The notes beneath the pieces were generated by a model that was not told the DNA's origin, did not search any database, and worked only from the letters and a program-made list of their open reading frames with translations. This document shows positions 30,959 through 39,281 of a stretch of 64,000 nt of DNA, one piece after another (within the stretch, counting starts at the first letter, position 1; the number at the start of each line of letters is the position of its first letter). Origin of the DNA: Cupriavidus sp. IDO (GTDB taxonomy: Bacteria; Pseudomonadota; Gammaproteobacteria; Burkholderiales; Burkholderiaceae); the NCBI RefSeq assembly GCF_000812465.1, contig NZ_JWMA01000181.1, positions 1 through 64,000 on the forward strand. Reading direction: 5' to 3'. A program made the translations under genes and the position numbers.

Positions 30959-31909
30959 ATGTCCTTCCTGCGCGCCCTCACCCTTCGCCAGTTGCAGATC
31001 TTCGTCACCGTGGCCAGGCACGCCAGCTTCGTGCGCGCGGCCGAGGAGCTGCACCTGACCCAGCCGGCGGTCTCGATGCAGGTCAAGCAGCTGGAGTCGG
31101 TGGTGGGCCTGGCGCTGTTCGAGCGCGTCAGGGGGCAGCTCACGCTGACCGAGCCCGGCGATCGCCTGCTGCATCACGCTTCGCGGATACTCGGAGAGGT
31201 GAAGGATGCGGAGGAAGGACTGCAGGCAGTCAAGGACGTGGAGCAGGGTTCGGTCACGATCGGGCTGATCAGCACGGCGAAGTATTTCGCGCCCAAGCTG
31301 CTGGCCGGCTTTACCGCGCTGCACCCCGGCATCGACCTGCGCATCGCCGAAGGCAATCGTGAAACGCTGCTGCAGCTGCTGCAGGACAACGCGATCGACC
31401 TCGCGCTGATGGGCCGTCCGCCGCGCGAACTGGACGCCGTATCAGAGCCGATCGCCGCGCATCCTTACGTGCTGGTGGCCTCGACGCGGCACCCGCTGCG
31501 CGGCGAAAAGGGCTTCGACCTGCAGGAGCTGCGCCACGAGACCATCCTGCTGCGCGAACCGGGCTCGGGCACCCGCACCGTAGCGGAGTTCATGTTCCGG
31601 GACCACCTGTTCACGCCGGCCAAGGTGATCACGCTGGGCAGCAACGAGACCATCAAGCAGGCCGTGATGGCCGGCATGGGCATCAGCCTGCTGTCGCTGC
31701 ACACGCTGTCGCTGGAACTGCGCACGGAGGAAATTGCGCTGCTGGACGTGACGGGCACGCCGATCGAACGCGTCTGGCATATCGCGCATATGGCAAGCAA
31801 GCGGCTGTCACCGGCCGGCGAGAGTTGCCGAGCCTATCTGCTTGAGCACACTGCGGAGTTTCTGGGGAAGGAATATGCGGGGCTGCTGCCGGGGCGGCGG
31901 GTGGCGTGA
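30959..31909 (+). CDS. cbbR: CbbR LysR-type regulator of the cbb operon
   Basis: This 316-residue LysR regulator has its helix-turn-helix at about 18-40 (ASFVRAAEELHLTQPAVSMQ VKQLE region) and the effector domain from about 92. It begins MSFLRALTLRQLQIFVTVA like CbbR proteins. It activates cbb transcription in response to metabolites such as PEP or RuBP, depending on species. Divergent placement with a 162-bp gap to cbbL is the canonical arrangement. It ends before a 10-bp inverted repeat shared with a convergent gene. Confidence 0.95.
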   Translation: MSFLRALTLRQLQIFVTVARHASFVRAAEELHLTQPAVSMQVKQLESVVGLALFERVRGQLTLTEPGDRLLHHASRILGEVKDAEEGLQAVKDVEQGSVTIGLISTAKYFAPKLLAGFTALHPGIDLRIAEGNRETLLQLLQDNAIDLALMGRPPRELDAVSEPIAAHPYVLVASTRHPLRGEKGFDLQELRHETILLREPGSGTRTVAEFMFRDHLFTPAKVITLGSNETIKQAVMAGMGISLLSLHTLSLELRTEEIALLDVTGTPIERVWHIAHMASKRLSPAGESCRAYLLEHTAEFLGKEYAGLLPGRRVA

Positions 31910-31931
31910 GTGCGCACCCGGCCCCGCTCGA

Positions 31932-31965
31932 CTGGTGTCTCCGCTCGTCAGAACCGAGACACCAG
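31932..31965. terminator. Possible bidirectional terminator between cbbR and the RcnB-like gene
   Basis: CTGGTGTCTC and GAGACACCAG form a perfect 10-bp inverted repeat with a 14-base loop, between two convergent genes. There is no T-run, so termination would depend on the stem and on Rho. Confidence 0.5.
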
Positions 31966-31993
31966 GCCCGCCACCGTCAGATCGGTATCGCGG

Positions 31994-32458
31994 TTATTGG
32001 CCAATGACAACCTGGAGAACCAGACCGGTTGGAATGGCGACCAGGAGATATTCACCGCCAACGCCGACCCACTGGTATCCGCGCGGCGGAGGCGACAGGC
32101 GATAGGCGCGCCAGTCGTCGATCACGTACTGCCGGTCCCGGTACTCGCGAGGAACGCGTTCCCCCTTGTGCCATCGGCCCGGACCCGGGCGATCAGCGCG
32201 TCGGTCGTAGTCCGGGCCTCGGCCATAGTCCGGGCCACGGCCATGATCATCATAGTAGCCATGGTCTCTTTGAGCGCCTGGACCTCTGTCGCCAGGACCC
32301 TGCCCTCGGTCGCCAGGATGATCCCTGCCCTCTTCGTGGCCCATCGGTGGCCTTCCGCGGTCCTCGTCCCCCGGTCCCCTGCCCTGGGCATAACCCGAGA
32401 TTGACGTAAGCGCCAACGCTGCAAGCAAAGCACTGGTGAATACCTTGTTCTTCCGCAT
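31994..32458 (-). CDS. RcnB-family periplasmic protein
   Basis: This 154-residue exported protein starts MRKNKVFTSALLAALALTSI with signal cleavage near GYAQ-GRG. The middle is a low-complexity run of Gly, Asp, Arg, His and Pro (about residues 25-100). The end, YVIDDWRAYRLSPPPRGYQW followed by VGGEYLLVAI, is the RcnB/PF11776 module. RcnB of E. coli affects nickel/cobalt homeostasis; the wider family is not well understood. GGGAGATC precedes the ATG at 32458. It converges on cbbR. Confidence 0.8.
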   Translation of the reverse strand: MRKNKVFTSALLAALALTSISGYAQGRGPGDEDRGRPPMGHEEGRDHPGDRGQGPGDRGPGAQRDHGYYDDHGRGPDYGRGPDYDRRADRPGPGRWHKGERVPREYRDRQYVIDDWRAYRLSPPPRGYQWVGVGGEYLLVAIPTGLVLQVVIGQ

Positions 32459-32617
32459 CTGGATCTCCCAACGCCCGACTGAATGGAGGGCTGATGAAAT
32501 CCAGTCTATGTGCGGTCGGCGATCCGGCGAGTAACGAAACGGTAAAGCGGATGCATCACATGCCCGGCGCACGTTGTCATCTCGTCTGAGCTGCGCGGCG
32601 CGATTCCCTGCACAGGG

Positions 32618-33508
32618 CTATGGCCTGCCTGCCGGCCTGACCGGCGCCGGCTCTTCGAAGTGTTGCCCGAGGTTGCGCTCGATGTCGCGCACGGTTTCCA
32701 GCAACCTGGGGCGAATTTCCTCCTGCAGGCGCTTCACCGGGAAATAGCCGGCGGCTCCGGCGACGCTGAGTGTCATCAGGGGCAGCCCGCGGCCAGGCCA
32801 GAATGCCGTGGCGATGCCATGGACGTCCTTGACCCAGTTTCCTGCCGACGTGGCACAGCGGGTCGCCTGGTATTCCTCGACCGCGGCCAGGATGCCCTTC
32901 TCGATCCGCGGCCAGTTGCCTTCGTCCAGTGCACGGATGCGTTCCATCAGGTCCGCCCGCTCGCTGGCGGGCATCGCGGCCAGCGAGGCGAGTCCGGCAG
33001 CACTGGTGCCGAGCGGGATGCGGGAGCCGACGTCGAGGCTGAGCGTCACAATGGAAGTGCTGCGGCAGCATTCGAGATAGAGCATGGACAGCCGGTCGCG
33101 CGCGGTCAGCGCAACCACGGCCCCGGTCTCCGCGGCCAGCGACTGCATGAGCGGCCGTGCCACCTGACGCACGTCGAGATTCACCAGCATCGAGCTGCCG
33201 AGTGCGGCAGTGGCCGTACCGAGGCGGTACTTGCCGCTGTCGGGCACGAGATGCAGGTAGCCCAGCTTCGTCAGCGTGTAGGTGAGCCGGGTGACGGTCG
33301 ACTTCGGCAGGCCGCAGCGCATCGCGATCTCGTGATTGGCAAGGAAGCTGTCGCCACTGCGAAAGCAGCTCAATACCTCGAGGCCGCGCGCCAGCGCGGT
33401 GACGAAGTGCCGGTCCTGGCTTTCATCGGCGCCCGCTTCTTCATCGATCTCTGTTCTTTCGGTGACCAGGGTAGTGCCCGGATCCGCTTGCCTTGCCCTT
33501 GTTGCCAT
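32618..33508 (-). CDS. IclR family transcriptional regulator
   Basis: This 296-residue regulator has an N-terminal winged helix (about residues 35-95) with FVTALARGLEVLSCF and the recognition helix in LPKSTVTRLTYTLTKLGYL. A GAF-like effector domain follows, with IPLGTSAAGLA and the late block WPGRGLPLMTLSVAG. AAGGA lies upstream of ATG 33508. IclR proteins often regulate aromatic or acyl catabolism. Here the gene shares orientation with the CoA ligase, whose 3' end lies 130 bp upstream. A TGTTCCGCAA sequence before both the SDR and the isomerase genes could be its target. Confidence 0.88.
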   Translation of the reverse strand: MATRARQADPGTTLVTERTEIDEEAGADESQDRHFVTALARGLEVLSCFRSGDSFLANHEIAMRCGLPKSTVTRLTYTLTKLGYLHLVPDSGKYRLGTATAALGSSMLVNLDVRQVARPLMQSLAAETGAVVALTARDRLSMLYLECCRSTSIVTLSLDVGSRIPLGTSAAGLASLAAMPASERADLMERIRALDEGNWPRIEKGILAAVEEYQATRCATSAGNWVKDVHGIATAFWPGRGLPLMTLSVAGAAGYFPVKRLQEEIRPRLLETVRDIERNLGQHFEEPAPVRPAGRP

Positions 33509-33638
33509 GTTGATTTTCCTTGCACAAATACCGCGATGCATTTCTGGCGGGTCCGCCGTTCGGGATGCCGCATCAAGCCGGACAAATTAGCATAGATTGC
33601 GGTCGCGTCGCGTCAGGGCTGACACCACGCCCCATTGC

Positions 33639-35204
33639 TTACAGCACGGTCTGCCGGGCATCCGCCGCGCTTGCCGCCAGCCGTTTCATCTCGCCCTTGA
33701 GCAGCTTCCCCGTGGGTGCCGCCGGCAACTGCGTCATCGACCGGATTTCGGTTGGCACCTTGTAGGGAGACAGGCGCTCACGCAAGTAGGCCTCCAGCAT
33801 GTCACGCGCCACCGGGACGCCATCGGCCAGTTCGACGAAGGCGACGACCTCTTCATTGCCGTCAACCTGGCGGCCCACCACCGCCGACTGCACGATGGCG
33901 GGATGGCTGTTCAGCACCTGCTCGACTTCGACCGGATAGACGTTGAACCCCGAGCGAATGATCAACTCCTTGGTGCGGCCGACGATGAACAGCGCGCCGT
34001 CGTCTTCCTGTCGCGCCAGATCGCCGGTATTGAGCCAGCCTTCGGGGTTGATGGCTGCGCGCGTCTGCGCCTCGTCGCGATAGTAGCCTTTCATCAGATT
34101 GGGACCGCGGACCCAGAGCTCCCCCACGCCTCCCGGAACCACATCGTTGCCGAGCACATCCACGATCCGCACTTCCACGCCCGGCACCGGTGGCCCCACG
34201 GAGCAGTCCTGGCGGGGCCGGTCCAGCGGGGTTTGTGCGATGGTCGGCGACATCTCCGTCAGACCGTAGCCGTTCTGCAATGGCATTCCGAACGCTGCCT
34301 CCACCTTTGCCTTCAACTCAGGCGTCAGCGGAGCGCCGGCGGTACCGATGACACGCAGTCCGTGACCGTCCAGCACGGTGCCTGTGCGCGCGCACCAGTC
34401 GAGCAACCGCGCATACATGGCCGGAACGCCGATCAGGATGGTCACGCCGCCCTCGCGCAGTGCCGAGACCAGGGTTTCGGGCGAGAAGCGTTCCTCGAGG
34501 TACAGCGTGCAACCGCAGGAAAGCGACCCGATCAACTGCGACGACAGCCCGACAACGTGCGCCATCGGCAGCACCCCATAGACGCCATCGGCCGGCCCAA
34601 GGTGGCGCAGCTCGCGTGACAACGTCGCCGTGTAAAGCAGGTTGGCGTGCGTAAGCGTGACCCCCTTCGGCTGGCCAGAGGTGCCGGACGTATAGATCAT
34701 GGCGGCGACCTGCTCCACAGGATCTTCGCTGACCGCCGCAACGTCGGAGGCTTCGTTCAGTGGTCCGACGGCCAGCTCGCCCACATACGGCCACGCGTGG
34801 CGAACTGCGCCGGCGCGGTCGGCATGTTCTGCCGCTTCCTTTGAAACATCCGAAGCATAGAGGACGCGCCTGGCAGCGGAATGCGCGACGAAGTTGTCGA
34901 TCTCGCGTGGCGACAGGCGCGCATTCACGACCACGGCCCAGGCATCGCATTGACTCGCGGCGAGCACCAGTACGGCCAGGGCCGCGCAGTTTTCCGCAAC
35001 CAGCATGAGGCGGTCGCCGGGCCTTACCCCAAGCTCGCGCAACTGCACGGCAGCCTCACGCGTCGCAGTAGCCAGTTCCCCATAGGTCAGCCGGCAGCGC
35101 CGGTCGACCAGGGCCAGCGCCTGCGGCTGACTGGCGACCCACGGTTCGATGACTTCGTGGATCCTGCGAGATGCAACCGCCCGGATGCTGTATTGGTCAC
35201 TCAT
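33639..35204 (-). CDS. AMP-dependent acyl-CoA synthetase/ligase
   Basis: This 521-residue member of the ANL superfamily activates a carboxylic acid as acyl-AMP and then acyl-CoA. The P-loop-like YTSGTSGQPKGVTLTH, the adenylation motif NGYGLTEMSPT, GWLNTGDLARQ, the hinge GRTKELIIRSGFNVYP and the terminal Lys in PTGKLLKGEMKR are all present, so it should be active. The substrate is not evident; neighbours (IclR regulator, SDR, DsbA-like isomerase, acyl-CoA dehydrogenase scrap) suggest an aromatic, terpenoid or branched acid. It is divergent from the SDR gene across a 197-bp promoter region. Confidence 0.88.
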   Translation of the reverse strand: MSDQYSIRAVASRRIHEVIEPWVASQPQALALVDRRCRLTYGELATATREAAVQLRELGVRPGDRLMLVAENCAALAVLVLAASQCDAWAVVVNARLSPREIDNFVAHSAARRVLYASDVSKEAAEHADRAGAVRHAWPYVGELAVGPLNEASDVAAVSEDPVEQVAAMIYTSGTSGQPKGVTLTHANLLYTATLSRELRHLGPADGVYGVLPMAHVVGLSSQLIGSLSCGCTLYLEERFSPETLVSALREGGVTILIGVPAMYARLLDWCARTGTVLDGHGLRVIGTAGAPLTPELKAKVEAAFGMPLQNGYGLTEMSPTIAQTPLDRPRQDCSVGPPVPGVEVRIVDVLGNDVVPGGVGELWVRGPNLMKGYYRDEAQTRAAINPEGWLNTGDLARQEDDGALFIVGRTKELIIRSGFNVYPVEVEQVLNSHPAIVQSAVVGRQVDGNEEVVAFVELADGVPVARDMLEAYLRERLSPYKVPTEIRSMTQLPAAPTGKLLKGEMKRLAASAADARQTVL

Positions 35205-35233
35205 TCAGCTGCCTCCTGTCTCTGCATGATGGA

Positions 35234-35264
35234 CTGCATAGCAGCCTAACATGCTGCATAGCAG
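35234..35264. repeat. Direct repeat of CTGCATAGCAG with a 20-bp period
   Basis: CTGCATAGCAG occurs at 35234-35244 and 35254-35264, with a partial CTGCAT at 35222-35227. It lies 30 bp upstream of the CoA ligase start codon. The 20-bp period (about two helical turns) suggests a regulator-binding array. Confidence 0.5.
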
Positions 35265-35317
35265 TCTTCAAAGCGCTACATTACGATTGTTCCTGCGTCT
35301 AAATTCGGAAATCCGCA

Positions 35318-35346
35318 TTGACATCGCTTCACATCGACTCGATACT
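35318..35346 (+). promoter_or_regulatory. Sigma-70 promoter of the SDR gene
   Basis: TTGACA (35318-35323) and GATACT (35341-35346) are 17 bases apart and 55 bases before the SDR start codon. The -35 is a perfect match. A TGTTCCGCAA element at 35366-35375 lies just downstream of the expected transcription start, a position suited to repression. Confidence 0.6.
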
Positions 35347-35365
35347 AAACCGCAATGCAGTTTCA

Positions 35366-35375
35366 TGTTCCGCAA
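35366..35375 (+). promoter_or_regulatory. Shared 10-mer, candidate IclR operator (site 1)
   Basis: TGTTCCGCAA occurs here, 26 bp before the SDR start codon. The same ten bases occur in reverse complement at 37007-37016, before the isomerase gene. The neighbouring IclR regulator is the natural candidate to bind both. One shared 10-mer is suggestive only. Confidence 0.3.
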
Positions 35376-35401
35376 AAATGCGCTAGAGAGAGGAGGATTC
35401 C

Positions 35402-36130
35402 ATGAGTGACAAAAAAGCCATTCTGGTCGTCGGCGCCGGCGACTCCACCGGCGGCGCCATTGCCAGACGCTTTGCCCGCGAGGGCTATATCGCGTGCGTC
35501 ACGCGGCGCAATGCTGACAAGCTCGCCCCCCTGGTGGCGCAGATCGAAGCCGAAGGCGGCGTCGCCCATGCTTTCGGTTCGGATGCGCGCAAGGAAGAAG
35601 ACATGACGGCGCTCATCCAGGAAATCGAGTCGAAGATCGCGCCGATTGAAATCGCGGTTTTCAATATCGGCGCGAACGTCCGGTTCGACATTCTCGACAC
35701 CACGGCCCGCGTGTACTTCAAGGTATGGGAGATGGCCTGTTTCGCCGGCTTCCTGATGGGCCGCGAGACCGCCAGGGTGATGGTTCCGCGCGGCCGTGGC
35801 TCGATCTTCTTCACCGGCGCCACCGCCAGCCTGCGCGGCCGGGCCGGTTATGCGGCTTTCGCCGGCGCGAAGCACGGTCTCCGGGCGCTTGCCCAGTCGA
35901 TGGCGAAAGAGCTCGGCCCCAAGGGCATCCACGTTGCGCATCCCGTCGTCGACGGCGCCATCGATACCGAGTTTATCCGCGAGAACTTTCCGGAGCGGTA
36001 CGCACTGAAGGATCGTGACGGGATCCTCAATCCCGAGCATATCGCCGACGCCTACTGGATGCTGCACCAGCAGCCTCGGGACGCGTGGACACATGAGCTG
36101 GATCTGCGCCCCTGGCTCGAGACCTGGTAA
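35402..36130 (+). CDS. Short-chain dehydrogenase/reductase-like protein with Phe in place of catalytic Tyr
   Basis: This 242-residue Rossmann protein of the SDR superfamily begins ILVVGAGDSTGGAIARRFAR, a variant of the TGxxxGxG cofactor loop, and has FNIGANV in place of the NNAG motif. GSIFFTGATASLRGRAGY holds the catalytic Ser. The Lys is at 157 (FAGAKHGL), but the residue four before it, normally Tyr, is Phe153. Standard SDR proton transfer would therefore be lost. I recall relatives with the same FAGAKH sequence, so this is a subfamily feature rather than damage. AGGAGG precedes the ATG. It is divergent from the CoA ligase. Confidence 0.85.
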   Translation: MSDKKAILVVGAGDSTGGAIARRFAREGYIACVTRRNADKLAPLVAQIEAEGGVAHAFGSDARKEEDMTALIQEIESKIAPIEIAVFNIGANVRFDILDTTARVYFKVWEMACFAGFLMGRETARVMVPRGRGSIFFTGATASLRGRAGYAAFAGAKHGLRALAQSMAKELGPKGIHVAHPVVDGAIDTEFIRENFPERYALKDRDGILNPEHIADAYWMLHQQPRDAWTHELDLRPWLETW

Positions 36131-36135
36131 GCGTC

Positions 36136-36237
36136 GCGCAGTTTGTCGGTCAGCAAGCCGCGCAGATCCACGGCGGCATGGGCATGAGTGACGAGACGAA
36201 GATCTCGCACTCCTTCCGGCACCTCAGCGCTATCGAC
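36136..36237 (+). pseudogene. Acyl-CoA dehydrogenase, C-terminal scrap
   Basis: Directly after the SDR stop codon the frame reads QFVGQQAAQIHGGMGMSDET then KISHSFRHLSAID. This resembles the C-terminal helix of acyl-CoA dehydrogenases, where QLHGGxGMTDE is followed by HYFKRLTAID. It lacks the rest of the gene and any start site, so it is a relic. Confidence 0.6.
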
Positions 36238-36344
36238 GCGAGCCCAGAGCAGTATCGAAGTTTTCGCGAGTGCCGCGATGTTACGAGAGAAGGCGGTACT
36301 TCACCGCCCATGCATGACACTTCGCAACCGGTCACCTGCGCGTT

Positions 36345-36962
36345 TCAGGCTGCGCGAACCCGCTCGATTTCCTCCTCGACATCACGCAACTGGTCCTTGC
36401 CGAAGAACATCTCGTCGTTGACAAAGAACGTGGGAGAGCCGAACGCACCACGCTCGAAAGCGCTTTGCGTATTCGCCAGCAGAATCTCCTTGACCTTCGG
36501 CTCGTTGATGGCTTGCAGCAAGCGAGCGCCATCCAGGCCAGCCTCATTCAATGTGGCTTCAATAACGGCCGCATCGTCCATCTTCTTCTCTTGCTCCCAC
36601 ATCGCGCTGAAGACTGCGTCGACATAGCGCTCGAAGGTGCCGTCAAGGCTGGCTGCTACCGCACCCCGCATGATCTGCAAGGTATTGACCGGAAAATGAG
36701 GATTGAACCGATAGGCGCTCAGGCCGTGTTTCCTGACAAAGCGGGCAATCTCCAGCCGTCCGAATTCCTGCTTGTTCTTGATGCCGGCAAAGGCTTCCGC
36801 AGGAGAGCGATTGCCGGTCAGCCGGAACAGCCCGCCCAGCAGGACTGGAACGTATTCAAACTTCACGCCGGCTCGGGCCTCGATGCCCGGAATGACTTTG
36901 TGGGAGAAATAGGAGTTCGGACTGCCGAAATCAAAAAGGAACTGGATGCTCACAGCGCTCAT
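36345..36962 (-). CDS. 2-hydroxychromene-2-carboxylate isomerase-like DsbA/GST-kappa protein
   Basis: This 205-residue protein has a thioredoxin-like fold with a helical insertion (PF01323). It starts IQFLFDFGSPNSYFSHKVI, placing Ser at the glutathione-binding position of kappa-class GST/HCCA isomerases. FNPHFPVNTLQIMRGAVA and the cis-Pro region GAFGSPTFFVNDEMFFG are typical. HCCA isomerases act in naphthalene-type catabolism, while many relatives serve other acyl or aromatic pathways, so the substrate is unknown. GAGGAGG lies before ATG 36962. It converges on the SDR gene and shares a TGTTCCGCAA element with it. Confidence 0.85.
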   Translation of the reverse strand: MSAVSIQFLFDFGSPNSYFSHKVIPGIEARAGVKFEYVPVLLGGLFRLTGNRSPAEAFAGIKNKQEFGRLEIARFVRKHGLSAYRFNPHFPVNTLQIMRGAVAASLDGTFERYVDAVFSAMWEQEKKMDDAAVIEATLNEAGLDGARLLQAINEPKVKEILLANTQSAFERGAFGSPTFFVNDEMFFGKDQLRDVEEEIERVRAA

Positions 36963-37006
36963 GGTTTGCCTCCTCACTAAGCATGCGTCACCGCATTGCG
37001 TGGAAA

Positions 37007-37016
37007 TTGCGGAACA
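37007..37016 (-). promoter_or_regulatory. Shared 10-mer, candidate IclR operator (site 2)
   Basis: TGTTCCGCAA on the minus strand, 45 bp upstream of the isomerase start codon, repeats the element at 35366-35375. It overlaps a region with further TTCCGC and GCGGAA fragments. Confidence 0.3.
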
Positions 37017-37217
37017 ATGTACCGCATAGCGGGACGGTCGACAATAGCAGCTGCCGTGTTCATCGAAATTCCGCAGGATTCCATTCGCAAAAATAGAGAC
37101 GCGGACTGCAGTGCGGTTCTTTTTTTGCGGCATGGTCCGCAAGCGGCGCGTTGGGCGCGCCGGGTCCGTACACAACCGGCAGCCCCTCGGATGCGGCCCC
37201 CGTTAGCCGCACGACAG

Positions 37218-39281
37218 TCAGGCCTCGGCCACGGATTTCGCCGGCGCCCCGTCCTCCCGCAGCCAGACGATGAACTCGGCGCCCTGCCCCACCGTGCTTT
37301 CCACGGTGATACGGCCGCCATAGCGCTCTACCAGCGCATAGCTGATGGACAGCCCGAGGCCGGTGCCCATCTGCTTCCTGGTGGTGAAGAACGGGTTGAA
37401 CAGGTTGGGCAGGTCTTCCTCGCGGATCCCGTGGCCAGTGTCGCGCACGTGCAGGGTGACGCCGAGCGTCTCCCAGTCTCGCGTGGCAATCGTCAGGGTT
37501 CCGCCTTCCGGCATGGCGTGGATGGCATTGGTCAGCAGGTTGACGACCACCTGCTGCAGTTCGCTGCGGCTGATGCGCACGCGCCGCGTGGCCAGGCAGT
37601 CCAGCTCGATCCGGATCGCCGGCCCCTTCAGCATGTGCCGGACCAGGTCCACGCAGCCGCCGGCGACCTCGCCTACATCCAGGCTTTCCATATTGCCGGC
37701 GAATGCCTCTGGCCGGACGAACTGCAGCAGCCGGTTGGTCAGCAGGTGGATACGCCGCACCTGCTCGTCGATCAGCCGCAGCTCATGCCGGACCGGCTCC
37801 GCGGCGGGACCGAGGATCTCGCGGGCGACGTCCAGGTTGCCCTGGATCACCGCGATCGGATTGTTGATCTCATGCGCCACGCCTGCCGTGAGCTGTCCGG
37901 CGACGGCAAGCTTCTCCGACGTGATCAGCTGCTGCCGGGTTGCGCGCAGCACGGCATTCGCGTCCTCCAGCTCGCGCGTGCGCTCGGCCACCTTGCGATC
38001 GAGCGAATCCGCCCATTCCCTGAGCTGGTCATTGCGCTCGCGCAGCGCCAGCAGCAACTGGTCGAACTGGCTGGCGAGCTGGCCCAGCTCGTCGTGGCTG
38101 CGCACCGGACCCACGCGCGCATCGGCGTCGCCCGCCTTCAGCGCCTGCATGGTGCCGACCATCTGCGTCATCGGCGCGAACACGCGCCTGGCCCACAGCA
38201 GCGATAACAGCGTCCCCGCCACGGCCAGCAGCAGGAACAAGCCCACCAGCACGCCCAGCGCCAGGTCCTTTGCCTGGCTGATCGGCCTGGCCAGGTAGCC
38301 AACGTACAGCATGCCGATGCGCTGGCCGCGGCTGTCGACGATGGGCTCGTAGGCGCTCATATACCGGTCGCTGACCACGAAAGCCAGGTCCAGCCATTTC
38401 TCGCCATGCAGCAGCACCTTGTCGCGCACCTCGCGCGAGACGCGCGTGCCCAGCGCCCGCTCGCCATGGAACAGGCGCACGTTGGTGGCAATGCGCGTGT
38501 CGTCCAGGAACAGCGTCGTCGTACCCTGGCTGCCGCGGGGCAGCGATTCCGGCTGGTAGACCAGCGCGTTGATGGTGTCGATGAAACCGAGGTTGTTGTT
38601 CAGCAGCGTGCCGCCGTGCAGGACCGCCACGAGGTTGCCCGCGCCGTCAAACACCGGCGCGGCGGCGTGCACCACCATGCCGCGAGTTTCCTGGGTCCGG
38701 TTGGTCGGGCCCGCATTGGGCGTGGGGCGCAGCGCTACCTGCGCGCGGCGGGCAAGGTCCGCGGACACGCCGGCGAGTTGCGCGGCGGACCAGATATCGG
38801 TGGCGGCATCCGCGCGCCCGGCCGCGGCGGCGGCCACCACGCGCCAGCTGGCGTAGCCGGTACCCGCCGCACTGGCCGGCGCGGCGGCTAGCAGCCGTCC
38901 TTGCGGGTCGAGCAACTGCAGGAAATCGAGCCCATGCACGCGCCGCGCTTCGGCCAGAATGCCGGGCATGGCGCTGCCGTCCCCAAGCCCGTCCACCAGC
39001 GCATGCGACCTGGCCTCCTGCAGGACCCGCTCTTCCACGCCGCCGACCATATGCGCGAAGTACTCGTGGGCGACCAGCAGGTCGCTGTTGACCTTGTAGG
39101 CCAGCAGCGCATGGAACACGCGATCGCCCCATAGCGCCATCAGCAGCAGCAATGCCACCAGCGCGACCAGCAGTGGCGCAACCACGATAGACACCAGTTT
39201 GGCGCGCAGCGAAGCTCGATAGCGGCGCAGCAGCGCGGCGGAGCGAATCCGGATCAAAGGCGCAGGCCCCACTGCAGGCAC
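37218..39281 (-). CDS. Cache-domain sensor histidine kinase
   Basis: This 687-residue membrane kinase has TM1 at about 31-51, a large periplasmic Cache-type sensor (about 52-338), TM2 at about 340-363, a HAMP segment to about 416, a coiled coil, the phosphoacceptor His470 in AGVAHEINNPIAVIQGN, and an ATPase domain with NLLTNAIHAMPEGG, DTGHGI and GTGLGLSISYALV. The sensor contains VFDGAGNLVAVLHGGTLLN and ends in VGYLARP. It belongs to the group that pairs with NtrC-type regulators for organic-acid sensing. Its start overlaps the 3' end of the response regulator gene by 28 bp. Signal and partner are inferred: probably the substrate of the divergent OFA transporter. Confidence 0.92.
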   Translation of the reverse strand: MPAVGPAPLIRIRSAALLRRYRASLRAKLVSIVVAPLLVALVALLLLMALWGDRVFHALLAYKVNSDLLVAHEYFAHMVGGVEERVLQEARSHALVDGLGDGSAMPGILAEARRVHGLDFLQLLDPQGRLLAAAPASAAGTGYASWRVVAAAAAGRADAATDIWSAAQLAGVSADLARRAQVALRPTPNAGPTNRTQETRGMVVHAAAPVFDGAGNLVAVLHGGTLLNNNLGFIDTINALVYQPESLPRGSQGTTTLFLDDTRIATNVRLFHGERALGTRVSREVRDKVLLHGEKWLDLAFVVSDRYMSAYEPIVDSRGQRIGMLYVGYLARPISQAKDLALGVLVGLFLLLAVAGTLLSLLWARRVFAPMTQMVGTMQALKAGDADARVGPVRSHDELGQLASQFDQLLLALRERNDQLREWADSLDRKVAERTRELEDANAVLRATRQQLITSEKLAVAGQLTAGVAHEINNPIAVIQGNLDVAREILGPAAEPVRHELRLIDEQVRRIHLLTNRLLQFVRPEAFAGNMESLDVGEVAGGCVDLVRHMLKGPAIRIELDCLATRRVRISRSELQQVVVNLLTNAIHAMPEGGTLTIATRDWETLGVTLHVRDTGHGIREEDLPNLFNPFFTTRKQMGTGLGLSISYALVERYGGRITVESTVGQGAEFIVWLREDGAPAKSVAEA

